Source: Bacillus sp. MM2020_1
Lineage (GTDB): Bacteria > Bacillota > Bacilli > Bacillales > Cytobacillaceae
Assembly (NCBI GenBank): GCA_011250595.1
Contig: JAANMP010000004.1
Span: 1 to 64,000 of the forward strand
DNA length: 64,000 bases
Direction of reading: 5' to 3'
In this document: positions 17,494 through 26,699 of the stretch, in pieces
How the letters are laid out: the number at the start of each line of letters is the position of its first letter
Position numbering within the stretch: the stretch's first letter is position 1
Program-made: the position numbers and the translations under genes
Notes under the pieces: generated by a model
Database searches by the model: none
Told to the model about the DNA's origin: nothing
Seen by the model: the letters and a program-made list of their open reading frames with translations, nothing else

Positions 17494-18297
17494 CTAAAAT
17501 ACATAATTACAAAGCCTGCCGATCTTCTCTACTTCCACTGAAACGATGTCACCAGATTTCATGGGACAACTGCCAGCAGGTGAACCAGTAGCCAAAACAT
17601 CACCAGGCTCCAGTGTCATAATTTGTGAAACCCAACTGATAAGGAAAGGAATGGACAATGACATCTGGTTCGTATTACCATCTTGTACGACCTTGCCGTT
17701 TAAAGTTGTAACTATACGTAAATTGCTTGGATCTAAACCTGTCACAAGACACGGACCCAACGGACCAAAAGTGTCAAAGCCTTTGCCTCGTGTAAACTGT
17801 GGATCTTTTTTAGTAAGATCTCTTGCTGTTACATCGTTAAATATAGTACAGCCAAATACATAATCCAATGCATCTTCTTCTTTAATATTTTTGCCACGTT
17901 TGCCAATAATCAGTGCTACTTCTCCTTCCATTTCCACCTGCTGCGTTAAGTTATTTGACGGAAGAATAATCTCCCCCCGGTCTGGAATCAAGGAAGATGT
18001 AGGTTTTAAAAATAAAAAAGGTTCTTTGAGATTGGCTGTCCCCCCGGTCTCTTTTGCGTGTGCTGCATATGTCCAGCCGAAATTAACCACTTTTGAGGGG
18101 TTTACCGGCTCTAGGATTTTCACATCATCATATTTAACTCTTACACCGTCAAATTTTAGTTGATTGTCTACAATTTCAGTAAAATTACTAGTCAATTGTA
18201 AAATTTCATCATCTTCAAGTATTCCGTAAAATATTCTACCGTTACCATTTTGATAACGAACGATTGTTTGTGTTCTTTGTAGCAATTGCATTACCAT
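17494..18297 (-). CDS. Fumarylacetoacetate hydrolase-family protein, possible oxaloacetate decarboxylase
   Basis: 267 residues with the FAH C-terminal domain. H80 and E83 in TYAAHAKETGG form the expected catalytic dyad. Metal ligands are E124 and E126 (EMEGEVALIIG) and D155 in NDVTARD. RGKGFDTFGPLGPCLV and GDVLATGSPAG are hallmark segments. Members hydrolyse or decarboxylate beta-keto acids, and the FAHD1 subgroup decarboxylates oxaloacetate. Here the gene sits with citrate uptake and citrate lyase genes, while no OadA/B or CitM-type decarboxylase is present, so converting oxaloacetate to pyruvate is a plausible role (inference). Start chosen by AGGAG nine bases upstream. Confidence 0.85.
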   Translation of the reverse strand: MVMQLLQRTQTIVRYQNGNGRIFYGILEDDEILQLTSNFTEIVDNQLKFDGVRVKYDDVKILEPVNPSKVVNFGWTYAAHAKETGGTANLKEPFLFLKPTSSLIPDRGEIILPSNNLTQQVEMEGEVALIIGKRGKNIKEEDALDYVFGCTIFNDVTARDLTKKDPQFTRGKGFDTFGPLGPCLVTGLDPSNLRIVTTLNGKVVQDGNTNQMSLSIPFLISWVSQIMTLEPGDVLATGSPAGSCPMKSGDIVSVEVEKIGRLCNYVF

Positions 18298-18313
18298 TTT
18301 TATAAACTCCTAT

Positions 18314-18499
18314 CTAATTAAATTGTAGTTCTTTTTGATTAAGATTTACATCTAATGGGGAAGATGGTTCAAGGTAAACCATCTCAGTTAGGATCTTATA
18401 GCCATGAATAGTATTAAAAGCTTCTCTAGCTTCATTTTCCGTATCGTATTCATATATTTTAGAGCATCTTCCATCTGAAAAGACTGTGATAACCCACAT
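18314..18499 (-). CDS. Small hypothetical protein in the citrate locus
   Basis: 61 residues starting MWVITVFSDGRCSKIYEYDT, with AAGGAGAG before the ATG. Predicted alternation of beta and helix (NEAREAFNTIHGYKIL) suggests a small alpha/beta fold; no signal or membrane segment. It lies between the transporter (after a terminator) and the FAH-family gene, 16 bases before the latter, so the two are probably cotranscribed. Function unknown. Confidence 0.7.
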   Translation of the reverse strand: MWVITVFSDGRCSKIYEYDTENEAREAFNTIHGYKILTEMVYLEPSSPLDVNLNQKELQFN

Positions 18500-18529
18500 A
18501 TAAAAACACCTCTCCTTTTTATAATGATA

Positions 18530-18569
18530 AAAAACAAGGCTGTGAAGGATGTGGATTCCCAGCCTTGTC
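18530..18569 (-). terminator. Terminator after the citrate transporter
   Basis: ACAAGGCTG/CAGCCTTGT stem followed by a T-run on the minus strand, 18 bases beyond the transporter stop. It may attenuate read-through to the small ORF and the FAH-family gene. Confidence 0.85.
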
Positions 18570-18586
18570 TGCTATTTTTGTACAGC

Positions 18587-19948
18587 TTACTTTGCCCACA
18601 GTCCAAAGAAAAGGCTTGCAAGCACAAGGATGATAGCTCCGCCCAGACGGGTAGCTAACTGAGCATAGGACATTAAGATCATTCGATTAGATGCGCCTAA
18701 TATTTCAAGGTCACCTGATCCTCCGCGGTTAACGTGACATAAACCTCCGGCGATTGCTGCTTCAATTTCATAGAATCCAACCACTTTTGCAAATAACCAA
18801 CTTCCAATTACAGCTCCAAAAACTGTAAATAAACAGATAACGGCCGTTTGAAGTGATAGTGCATGGACTAATGCGCTAAAATCGGTATAAGTGATACCAA
18901 CACCTGCTAAGAAGACGAATAACATTTTACCCATCATAAATTCATTAACTTTTTTAACCCCATCTTTTGCACGTTGTGGAATGATATCAAGTGCATTAGC
19001 GATGATTAATAGAACGACCATATAAGCGTAAGGGTGAATAGAGAATGGACCGATTTTTGGAACTAAACCAACTCCAATTACATTTGCTAAACCAAAGAAA
19101 CCAACTGCAACAAGTAAACCAAAGCCAGCATCTTCCATCGAAGCAGTATTTTTTTCTTTTGCTCCGCTCTTTTTCTCAGTAATTTGCCCTTTAATTAATT
19201 CGCCATTTCCTGTCCATTTCGGCACTTTCTTTCCAAGGCCATTTAATAAAGCACCTACCATAATCGCGAAAATATTAGCAATCGTTAGGATTGTAATGGC
19301 AGAAGAGTACCAGATTTTAGGATCCTTGCCAGTAACCTGTCCCCAAATTTGGCTCATTGGAATGGCACCAGCACCATTTCCTCCGCCCATGATTGGTAGT
19401 GCATAATTCATGATTACATCTTTATAATTGACACCTACAATCAATCCACCAACAATTGCCATGATAAAGGCAACAGCGGTACCAACAAGAACTAGTGGGA
19501 TAAATCCACCGATTGCTTTAGCTAGAAACTTTCGATTAATAGAAAGAATAGAACTTGTGATAATGACGGCAATAAAGAAATCAAGCATACCCATATCATC
19601 GAAAAGAGTCCTAACTCCACCAGCTACATCTTCCGAAATGACTCCTGTAGATACCAAATAGGAAGCGCCCAAGAAAGCAAGCAGGGAACCGCCGCCAAGA
19701 TAATCCTTCCAGATTGGAAGTGTGTCGCCAACTTTTCCAAAGAAAAAGCCAACAACAATTAAAACGAGAACATCCCCGGCAAAGCTTACAGGGAAAGATT
19801 TCGTCATTGTTCCAAAAGCAAAAATAAGTGCACCGGCAAACCATGCCCATAAAGGCAAACCGTACATATTATAGTTTATAAAACTTGTTTTTGTAGAGGT
19901 CGCAGTCGTTACCTCTTCGAATACCGGTACTTCTTTTCTTAATCCCAT
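18587..19948 (-). CDS. 2-hydroxycarboxylate (citrate/malate) transporter, 2HCT family
   Basis: 453 residues, hydrophobic, with about 11 membrane segments. The two family signatures are visible: GGGNGAGAIPMSQIWG in the first half and NRGGSGDLEILGAS in the second, the re-entrant loops of CitS/CitN/CimH-type carriers. It brings in citrate or malate in symport with cations, or exchanges citrate for a product such as acetate or lactate. The start ATG at 19948 follows TTAGGAGG; an upstream TTG would sit before the ribosome site. A cre site upstream points to glucose repression. Confidence 0.93.
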   Translation of the reverse strand: MGLRKEVPVFEEVTTATSTKTSFINYNMYGLPLWAWFAGALIFAFGTMTKSFPVSFAGDVLVLIVVGFFFGKVGDTLPIWKDYLGGGSLLAFLGASYLVSTGVISEDVAGGVRTLFDDMGMLDFFIAVIITSSILSINRKFLAKAIGGFIPLVLVGTAVAFIMAIVGGLIVGVNYKDVIMNYALPIMGGGNGAGAIPMSQIWGQVTGKDPKIWYSSAITILTIANIFAIMVGALLNGLGKKVPKWTGNGELIKGQITEKKSGAKEKNTASMEDAGFGLLVAVGFFGLANVIGVGLVPKIGPFSIHPYAYMVVLLIIANALDIIPQRAKDGVKKVNEFMMGKMLFVFLAGVGITYTDFSALVHALSLQTAVICLFTVFGAVIGSWLFAKVVGFYEIEAAIAGGLCHVNRGGSGDLEILGASNRMILMSYAQLATRLGGAIILVLASLFFGLWAK

Positions 19949-20073
19949 TGATATTCCTCCTAAGTTTTTTTCCAATTAGTTTAAATAAGAATGATTACAA
20001 TTGTTAATCCAGATCTACTAGGTTGGAAACCAACACCAACAAATAGATGATAGACTATTAGGCGATAAAGGTT

Positions 20074-20087
20074 AGAAACCGTTTACA
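20074..20087 (-). promoter_or_regulatory. Catabolite-responsive element (cre) upstream of the transporter
   Basis: On the minus strand TGTAAACGGTTTCT fits the CcpA cre consensus TGNAANCGNWNNCW at every fixed position. It lies 126 bases before the transporter start, in the transporter's promoter region, suggesting carbon catabolite repression of citrate uptake. Confidence 0.7.
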
Positions 20088-20272
20088 AAGTAAGCCTGAA
20101 AGAATTCCACTGTCCTTCTCCTTTCCAGTTTTTTTAAAATTATTAAGCTAGGTATAAAATAGCAATATAAGTTTGAAAATTGAATCTTATAAAACTAAGG
20201 GTTAAAAAGATTATTATGATATATTTTGAACCTTTTGTTCATGATAAAAGCGAGACGGCCCGTAAATAAATA

Positions 20273-20300
20273 AAAAGGATGGTGAATTCACCATCCTTTT
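20273..20300 (-). terminator. Terminator after the response regulator
   Basis: Perfect inverted repeat AAAAGGATGGTGAA/TTCACCATCCTTTT with T on both sides. It separates the regulator operon from the transporter gene. Confidence 0.88.
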
Positions 20301-20310
20301 AACTAGTAAC

Positions 20311-21015
20311 CTATTTTTTTCGATAGATTCTTTCGGGTCGTCCAACCTCACCATAAGACAAATCTGCTCCAATTTGGTCTTTTGCCACAAGGTACTCTAA
20401 ATACCGACGAGCAGTGGGACGACTAATCCCAATTTTCTTGGCAAGCCTTTCTGCATTTAGACCTTCATCTGTATGATCTAATACTTCTGTCACTTTTTGT
20501 AATGTGATCTTATCAATTCCTTTTGGAAGGTAAGAATTAAGCTGTTCTTTTTGTCTATCCATTAATTCATCAATTTCTTCTTGGTTTACATGATGATTTT
20601 CTTTTTGAATCCTTTTTAATTTACTGTGAAACTCTTGATATTTTTCAAGAGAATTTTTCAAACGTTCAAAGACTAAAGGTTTGACGATAAAATCAAAAAC
20701 GCCACTGCGTAGAGCTTCTTTGACAGAGCTAATTTCTCGAGATGCTGTAATCATAATAACATCTGTTTCGTGAAAGTCCTGGCGTATAACTTCTAAAAAC
20801 TCCAATCCGTTCATATCGGGAAAATAGATATCTAATAACACTAAGTCGGGACGAAGAATGGCTAACTGATCTCTTGCCTCCTGTCCATCTGTGGCTATGC
20901 CAATGACTTGGTAGCCAGGAACTTTTTCCATCAGCCGGCGGTTGATTTCTGCAATTCGCACATCGTCTTCTATGATTAATACGGAAATTTCCTCACTTTG
21001 ATGTTGGTAAGCCAT
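20311..21015 (-). CDS. CitB/DcuR-type response regulator
   Basis: 234 residues from ATG 21015, which follows TTAGGAGG; the longer frame to 21105 would overlap the kinase gene. Receiver domain with EDD at 16-18, D62 in LLDIYFPDMNG and K in FIVKPL. The C-terminus holds an HTH (ISRPTARRYLEYLVAKDQIG) ending in GRPERIYR, typical of the CitT/DcuR/CitB class. It should activate citrate genes when phosphorylated by the neighbouring kinase. Confidence 0.93.
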   Translation of the reverse strand: MAYQHQSEEISVLIIEDDVRIAEINRRLMEKVPGYQVIGIATDGQEARDQLAILRPDLVLLDIYFPDMNGLEFLEVIRQDFHETDVIMITASREISSVKEALRSGVFDFIVKPLVFERLKNSLEKYQEFHSKLKRIQKENHHVNQEEIDELMDRQKEQLNSYLPKGIDKITLQKVTEVLDHTDEGLNAERLAKKIGISRPTARRYLEYLVAKDQIGADLSYGEVGRPERIYRKK

Positions 21016-21034
21016 CAGGGATCCTCCTAATATA

Positions 21035-22612
21035 CTATGATTTTGGGATAATAACGGTAAAAACTGATCCACCGTCAGGGTTAGGTGTATATGAAATGTA
21101 TCCATTTAATTTCTTTATGATTTTTTGAACTAAAAAGAGACCAACACCGTGATTTTCCAACTTTTTAGTAGAAAAACCTCTTTCAAAGATTTTATCTTCG
21201 ATTTCCGGTGAAATACCAATTCCTGAATCTTCAACTTCTAGTATTAAATCGTTTCCAAAATCGGAAAAGTAAATTTTTATATTTTTTGCTTTAGCTCCAG
21301 GTGTCATTACTGCTTCCATTGCATTATCAATGAGATTTCCGATTATGGTAGTCAGACTGTCACGTTCGATACCTTCCGGGATTTCTTTGAAACTACTTTC
21401 CCGATCAATATCGAGATGGATTTTTAATTCATTTGCCTGATTAAATTTACCGATTAACAACCCGCCAATCATGACATCGGAAATTTCTTGCTTAATGAAA
21501 TTCAATAGGTTTTGATGAATATCAAATTCTCGGGCAATGAAATCAATCGCTTCTTGGTACGACTGAAGCTGAATAAGTCCTGAAATCATATAGAGCTTGT
21601 TTGAATACTCATGTGTTTGAGCACGTAAAGCTTCTGAATATTGTCTAACCTGTGCGAGCTCCTGTGTAAGTCGAGATAGTTCGGATTTACTTCGAAAACT
21701 TGAGACCCAGCCAGTTATACTTCCCTTTTCAGACATTATTGGTAAGTAGTTGGCAATAAAGAATTCATCATTAAGAGAAAATTCCTTGTCGACTACTGCT
21801 TTCCCTTTTTCAATTATTTCTAATAAAGGGGAGTAAGGTGAAATATCTAGGATGTTTGCCCTAAGGACATCCTTTTCATTTGGCCATTGGAGCATATTTA
21901 TGGCTTGTTGATTAACCATAGTAATGGTTCCATCCAAATTTACCGCGACAATCCCCTCCTTGACGGATTCCAAAACGGCCTTATTTTCTTGATATAAATG
22001 GGTGATTTCTTCCGGCTCTAATCCAAGGATTGCTCGCTTCATACCACGAGCGATTAGCAGTGCACCAATAATACCAACAAGAATAACGCCTAAGGAAATC
22101 AGAATGATTTTTTTACGATAATTCATCGCAATGTCATCAACATCTTGAAGTGAGTAACCTACCGCTACAATTCCAAGTATTTTCCCATTTTGATTATAAA
22201 TGGGGACTATTCCTCTCAGGGAGGGTCCTAGGGTGCCTTCTTCCTGCGAAATAATATACTTTCCTTTTAATGCCTCGTTATTATCTTTACCGACCATGCT
22301 TTCGCCAATCCGGTCAGGAACGGGGTGGGAGTAACGTTTTTTTTCAGTATTACCAACAACGACAAACTCTGCGCCAGTTTGCTTTCGGATTTTTTCAGCT
22401 ATAGGTTGAATGATTTTTGAGGGGTCCTTTTCCGAAAACGCTTGCTTAATTTCAGGAATAGAAGCCACAGTTTCGGCAATCGATAAGACCCTATCCCCAA
22501 GTTGGTTGGTTAAGGAATTTGAAATTAACGAATGGAAATAAAAGCTAAATACAAGAATGATGAATAACAGCAAGGATAAAATTAATAATGATAACTTCGT
22601 TTGTAATCGCAT
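21035..22612 (-). CDS. CitA/DcuS-type sensor histidine kinase
   Basis: 525 residues. One N-terminal membrane helix is followed by a periplasmic-type PAS/CACHE sensor (residues about 35-165), a second helix (about 168-190), a cytoplasmic PAS domain, and a kinase core. H-box RAQTHEYSNKLYMISG, N-box GNLIDNAMEAV and G-boxes EVEDSGIGIS and HGVGLFLVQKI are present. The sensor contains SHPVPDRIG and the GTLGPSLRGIVPI motif usual in citrate/C4-dicarboxylate sensors. Transcribed divergently from citC; GAGGAG precedes the ATG. Confidence 0.93.
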   Translation of the reverse strand: MRLQTKLSLLILSLLLFIILVFSFYFHSLISNSLTNQLGDRVLSIAETVASIPEIKQAFSEKDPSKIIQPIAEKIRKQTGAEFVVVGNTEKKRYSHPVPDRIGESMVGKDNNEALKGKYIISQEEGTLGPSLRGIVPIYNQNGKILGIVAVGYSLQDVDDIAMNYRKKIILISLGVILVGIIGALLIARGMKRAILGLEPEEITHLYQENKAVLESVKEGIVAVNLDGTITMVNQQAINMLQWPNEKDVLRANILDISPYSPLLEIIEKGKAVVDKEFSLNDEFFIANYLPIMSEKGSITGWVSSFRSKSELSRLTQELAQVRQYSEALRAQTHEYSNKLYMISGLIQLQSYQEAIDFIAREFDIHQNLLNFIKQEISDVMIGGLLIGKFNQANELKIHLDIDRESSFKEIPEGIERDSLTTIIGNLIDNAMEAVMTPGAKAKNIKIYFSDFGNDLILEVEDSGIGISPEIEDKIFERGFSTKKLENHGVGLFLVQKIIKKLNGYISYTPNPDGGSVFTVIIPKS

Positions 22613-22848
22613 TCATAACTCCTCTTCGATGTGTTTTTCCGTTGAACAAAAGGTACTTAATTCACATAAATAAACTTATTGGCGCTTAATTATATAATCT
22701 ATATCAATGAATTTAAATGAGTTAGTATAAATTATACACAAAATTAAGAGACATATTTGACAATTTTATGAAGGAGGAATGTATTTAGTCGTATCGCTCA
22801 ATAGAAAAATATTTTTCTAGAATAATACAAACAGTGGGGAATTTAAAG
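22613..22848. promoter_or_regulatory. Divergent control region between sensor kinase and citC
   Basis: 236 very AT-rich bases that must hold both divergent promoters. Several TATAAT-like and TTAATT-like elements occur (22690-22750), fitting binding sites of a CitB-type regulator. No single operator can be named. An AAGGAGG at 22773-22779 precedes a 13-codon frame that is too close to its start to be convincing. Confidence 0.4.
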
Positions 22849-23916
22849 ATGTGGTATGACACTTTTAGTAAACAAGCTGTAAACCTTCAAGTAGAAGCAG
22901 AAAGGATTCAACTTGAAGAATTCTTGAAAGGGCAGAATTTAGCACTGGATCCTGAGGTTGACTATACCATTGCCTTTTTTGACAAGGAGAAGATGGTTGC
23001 GACAGGTTCTCTCGGAGGGAAAATCTTAAAATGCATAGCTGTAGATGAAGAATATCAGAACATGGGGTTGTCTGCTAAACTTGTCACCGATCTTATCCAT
23101 GAGGCTTGCTCAAGGGGAAGGACCCATCTCTTTATCTATACGAAGCCAGAGAATAAGAATATCTTTACCGAGTTGGGCTTATACCCAATTGTCGAGGTTC
23201 CGTCAAAGGTGATCCTGATGGAGAACAAGCCGAATGGAATTAAAAACTATCTGAATCAACTCATTAAGGAGAAAAAAGATATTCAATCTGCTAATCGTGA
23301 TAATAAAGGTACAGGGGCTGTGGTTGTGAATTGTAACCCATTTACTTTAGGTCATCGGTACCTAATCGAGTACGCAGCATCAAAATGTCAAATACTCCAC
23401 GTCTTCGTTCTCGAGGAGGACAAGTCAATATTTCCGTCAGCCATCCGAAACAGGCTGGTGAGAGAAGGAGTTCAACATCTCGATAATGTGGTTGTTCATC
23501 AGGGAAAGGACTATATCATATCGGAGGCAACTTTCCCATCCTACTTTATCAAAGAATATCAGGATATCGTTGAAACCCATGCAAAGCTAGACTTAGAAAT
23601 ATTTAAAAGTTATATTGCACCTTCACTTGAAATTCAAAAAAGATTTGTTGGTGAGGAACCGTGCTGCAAAGTCACCGCTGCATATAACTCGGTCATGCAA
23701 GAGATTCTCCCCGCTCACGGTATAGAGATTCAAATACTTCCGAGGCTAAGAGATGAGGGAAAGCCAATAAGTGCCTCAAGAGTTAGAGAGTTAATTGGTG
23801 AAGGAAAGCTTTCTGAAGTAAAAAAATTAGTACCTAACCATACGTATGAATTTCTTTTATCAGCTGAGGCTGGGGTCATCATTCAACAGATTCAGGCAAA
23901 TTATAAAAAATATTAA
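22849..23916 (+). CDS. citC: [Citrate (pro-3S)-lyase] ligase
   Basis: 355 residues from ATG 22849, eight bases after GGGGA; an in-frame GTG at 22834 overlaps that site. The N-terminal third resembles a GNAT-like domain (AVDEEYQNMGLSAKLV). The C-terminal part is a nucleotidyltransferase fold with NCNPFTLGHRYLIEYAA and SASRVRELIGEGK. CitC acetylates the prosthetic group of the lyase acyl carrier subunit using acetate and ATP. First gene of citCDEFX. Confidence 0.94.
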   Translation: MWYDTFSKQAVNLQVEAERIQLEEFLKGQNLALDPEVDYTIAFFDKEKMVATGSLGGKILKCIAVDEEYQNMGLSAKLVTDLIHEACSRGRTHLFIYTKPENKNIFTELGLYPIVEVPSKVILMENKPNGIKNYLNQLIKEKKDIQSANRDNKGTGAVVVNCNPFTLGHRYLIEYAASKCQILHVFVLEEDKSIFPSAIRNRLVREGVQHLDNVVVHQGKDYIISEATFPSYFIKEYQDIVETHAKLDLEIFKSYIAPSLEIQKRFVGEEPCCKVTAAYNSVMQEILPAHGIEIQILPRLRDEGKPISASRVRELIGEGKLSEVKKLVPNHTYEFLLSAEAGVIIQQIQANYKKY

Positions 23917-23932
23917 TAGGAGGTTGCTAAAA

Positions 23933-24247
23933 ATGTTGATGTTACTAGAAAGAGCAAAGATTGAAGAAGTAGGGATTGCAGGAACTCTTGAGTCAAGCGA
24001 TATCATTATCCAAATTGAAAAGAATGAAGGCAGAGGAATAGAACTTGAACTTAAAAGCACTGTCGAAAATCAATTTGGAAAACAGATTAAAAAGGTCATT
24101 ATCAATACGCTACAAGAATTAGGGATAGAGGATGCCCTTGTGGTTGCAAAAGATAAAGGGGCATTGGATTGTACGATCCGGGCCAGAGTTAAGACTGCTG
24201 TAGGCAGGGCCACCCATCAAAATTCTTTTCCATGGGAGGTAAGATAA
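23933..24247 (+). CDS. citD: Citrate lyase acyl carrier protein (gamma subunit)
   Basis: 104 residues from the ATG at 23933 after TAGGAGG. The attachment motif AGTLESSD is present; S21, the first Ser of ESSD, corresponds to the residue that carries the phosphoribosyl-dephospho-CoA group in known CitD. RVKTAVGRAT near the end is also typical. Its stop directly precedes the citE ATG. Confidence 0.95.
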   Translation: MLMLLERAKIEEVGIAGTLESSDIIIQIEKNEGRGIELELKSTVENQFGKQIKKVIINTLQELGIEDALVVAKDKGALDCTIRARVKTAVGRATHQNSFPWEVR

Positions 24248-25150
24248 ATGAGTAGACTTAGAAGAAGTATGTTATATGTTCCCGGTAACAATCCGGGTAT
24301 GATTAGAGATGCAAATATCTATGGAGCAGACTCAATTATGTTTGATCTGGAGGATTCTGTTTCTCTTAATGAAAAGGATTCAGCTAGACAATTAGTCTAT
24401 GAAGCTCTAAGAACCATGGATTACGGACGGACGGAAATACTTGTGCGCGTGAATGGCTTAGATACACCATTTGGAAGAGACGACTTTGAAGCGATTGTCA
24501 GAGCGAAACCTGATGCCATCCGTCTGCCCAAAACGGAAACACCCCAAGATGTTGAGGAAGCGGATGAATTAATTACTCGAATTGAAAGAGAAGCTGGGAT
24601 GGAATATGGAACCATTAAGCTAATGGCTGCAATTGAAAGTGCGTTAGGGGTTATTAATGCCTATAAAATTGCAACAGCAAGTAAGCGGTTAATTGGTATC
24701 GCTATTGGTGCAGAGGATTTTGTAACAAATTTAAAAACAACAAGATCAAAAGAAGGCATTGAATTACTGACAGCAAGAAGCCAAATCCTCTTTGCTGCAA
24801 GGGCTGCCGGTATAGATGCCCTCGATACTGTTTTTTCTGATGTGGATGATGAAGAAGGATTTATCCAAGAAGTCAAATTGATTAAACAATTAGGATTTGA
24901 CGGAAAATCCCTTATTAACCCACGGCAAATTAATATTGTCCATAATATCTATTCGCCAACTGAAGGTGAAATTAAGAAATCTTTTGCGGTGATTGCTGCA
25001 GCGAAAGAAGCTGAGCAAAAAGGATCGGGCGTTATTAGTCTGAACGGCAAAATGATTGATAAGCCAATCGTCGAAAGAGCGTACAGAGTACTTGAACTAG
25101 CTAAGGCTGTAAATAGTGTTAGCATTGAGGAGATGTTGCAATATGTTTAA
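24248..25150 (+). CDS. citE: Citrate lyase beta subunit (citryl-ACP lyase)
   Basis: 300 residues of the HpcH/HpaI-aldolase superfamily: RRSMLYVPGNNPGM, SIMFDLEDSV, RLPKTE, MAAIESALGVI, IGAEDF and DGKSLINPRQI. It cleaves citryl-ACP to oxaloacetate and acetyl-ACP. No intergenic space on the citD side; it overlaps citF by eight bases. Confidence 0.97.
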   Translation: MSRLRRSMLYVPGNNPGMIRDANIYGADSIMFDLEDSVSLNEKDSARQLVYEALRTMDYGRTEILVRVNGLDTPFGRDDFEAIVRAKPDAIRLPKTETPQDVEEADELITRIEREAGMEYGTIKLMAAIESALGVINAYKIATASKRLIGIAIGAEDFVTNLKTTRSKEGIELLTARSQILFAARAAGIDALDTVFSDVDDEEGFIQEVKLIKQLGFDGKSLINPRQINIVHNIYSPTEGEIKKSFAVIAAAKEAEQKGSGVISLNGKMIDKPIVERAYRVLELAKAVNSVSIEEMLQYV

Positions 25151-26699
25151 TACAATTGGGCGAAATATACCAGAAGAGATTTTCGGACTTGGAACTCTGC
25201 CACTATTTGATTCGAATGGATTGGTCAAAAATACGCAGCTATCTAAGGACCGCCTTAGAAATTCAGACCGAAATAAAATCCTGGATTCCCTTGAAACAGC
25301 AATTAGGGAAACGGGTTTAAAAGACGGAATGACGATTTCCTTCCATCATCATTTCCGAAATGGAGATTATATCATTAATATGGTGCTTAACGCCATTGCA
25401 AGAATGGGAATTAAGGATCTTACCATCGCGCCAAGTTCTCTTATAGATATCCATGCACCATTAATTAATCATATAAAAAATGGAGTGATTCGGAGGATTG
25501 AGACGAGTGGACTACGAGGGGAATTGGCTGAAGCAATTTCGAACGGCTTGATGAACATTCCGGTTGTCATCAATTCCCATGGCGGAAGAGCCAGGGCGAT
25601 TGCCTCGGGAGAATTACCAATCGATGTTACCTTTTTAGGCGTACCGTCATGTGACCCTGCCGGCAATGCCAATGGATATTCCAGAGATAATTCTGCAGCA
25701 TCTGAATGCGGTTCGCTGGGATATGCAAAGGTTGATGCCCAATATGCAAAAAAGGTTGTCTTAATTACAGATCATTTGGTTGAATATCCGAATACACCAT
25801 TTGGTATTCCTGAATCTCATGTGGATTATATTGTGGTTGTGGATGCAATCGGTGATCCAAAAGGGATTATGTCAGGTGCAACCCGCTTTACCAAGAATCC
25901 TAAAGACTTGTTAATCGCTCAGAGTGCAGCAGATGTGATCGCCGCATCGGGTTATTTCGAAGACGGATTTTCGCTGCAAACAGGCTCTGGTGGTGCTTCC
26001 CTTGCTGTTACAAGATTTCTTAGAGAAAAAATGGTTGAGAGAAACATTATAGCGAGCTTTGCATTGGGCGGGATTACTGGACAAATGGTTGACCTTCATG
26101 AGGAAGGACTAATTAAGAAGTTATTGGATGTACAAGGTTTTGACATAAAAGCAGTTGCTTCACTTAAAAATAATCGCTTCCATCAGCAAATTTGTGCGGA
26201 GTATTACGCCAGCCCGGATAATCAAGGAAGTGCGGTTAATCAATTAGATGTAACGGTATTAAGTGCATTAGAAATTGATCTTGATTTTAATGTGAATGTT
26301 ATCACAGGCTCAGACGGAGTGATCCGCGGAGCTTCAGGTGGACACAGTGATTCAGCTGCAGGAGCGGCTTGCTCAATTATTGTGGCACCGCTTATCAGGG
26401 GCAGAATGCCATCCATTCTTGACAGAGTGCACACGGTCGTAACCCCTGGATGTTCGATTGATGTACTGGTTACAGAACAAGGGATTGCGGTTAATCCTCT
26501 AAGGAAGGATTTGTATAACAACCTTAAAAAAGCGAACCTGCCTGTCGTGTCCATTGAAGAGCTCAAGGCAAAGGCCAACCAAATTGTCGGAATTCCAGAG
26601 TCTATTAAAGTAGAAGACAATATTGTCGGTGTGGTTAAGTATCGGGATGGTTCAGTCATCGATGTCATTCATCAAGTGAAGAAGGACGCTTGGAAATGA
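25143..26699 (+). CDS. citF: Citrate lyase alpha subunit (citrate:ACP transferase)
   Basis: 518 residues from ATG 25143 (MFNTIGRNIPEEI), with GAGGAG upstream inside the end of citE. Family segments include TISFHHHFRNGD, NSHGGRARAIASGE, TGSGGASLAVTRFL and GASGGHSDSAAGA. It exchanges the acetyl group on the carrier for citrate. The full length is preserved and the gene looks functional. Confidence 0.97.
   Translation: MFNTIGRNIPEEIFGLGTLPLFDSNGLVKNTQLSKDRLRNSDRNKILDSLETAIRETGLKDGMTISFHHHFRNGDYIINMVLNAIARMGIKDLTIAPSSLIDIHAPLINHIKNGVIRRIETSGLRGELAEAISNGLMNIPVVINSHGGRARAIASGELPIDVTFLGVPSCDPAGNANGYSRDNSAASECGSLGYAKVDAQYAKKVVLITDHLVEYPNTPFGIPESHVDYIVVVDAIGDPKGIMSGATRFTKNPKDLLIAQSAADVIAASGYFEDGFSLQTGSGGASLAVTRFLREKMVERNIIASFALGGITGQMVDLHEEGLIKKLLDVQGFDIKAVASLKNNRFHQQICAEYYASPDNQGSAVNQLDVTVLSALEIDLDFNVNVITGSDGVIRGASGGHSDSAAGAACSIIVAPLIRGRMPSILDRVHTVVTPGCSIDVLVTEQGIAVNPLRKDLYNNLKKANLPVVSIEELKAKANQIVGIPESIKVEDNIVGVVKYRDGSVIDVIHQVKKDAWK

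Noticed and set aside
22796..22835. Possible 13-codon leader peptide before citC
   Set aside because: The AAGGAGG site is almost touching the ATG, so initiation there is unlikely.
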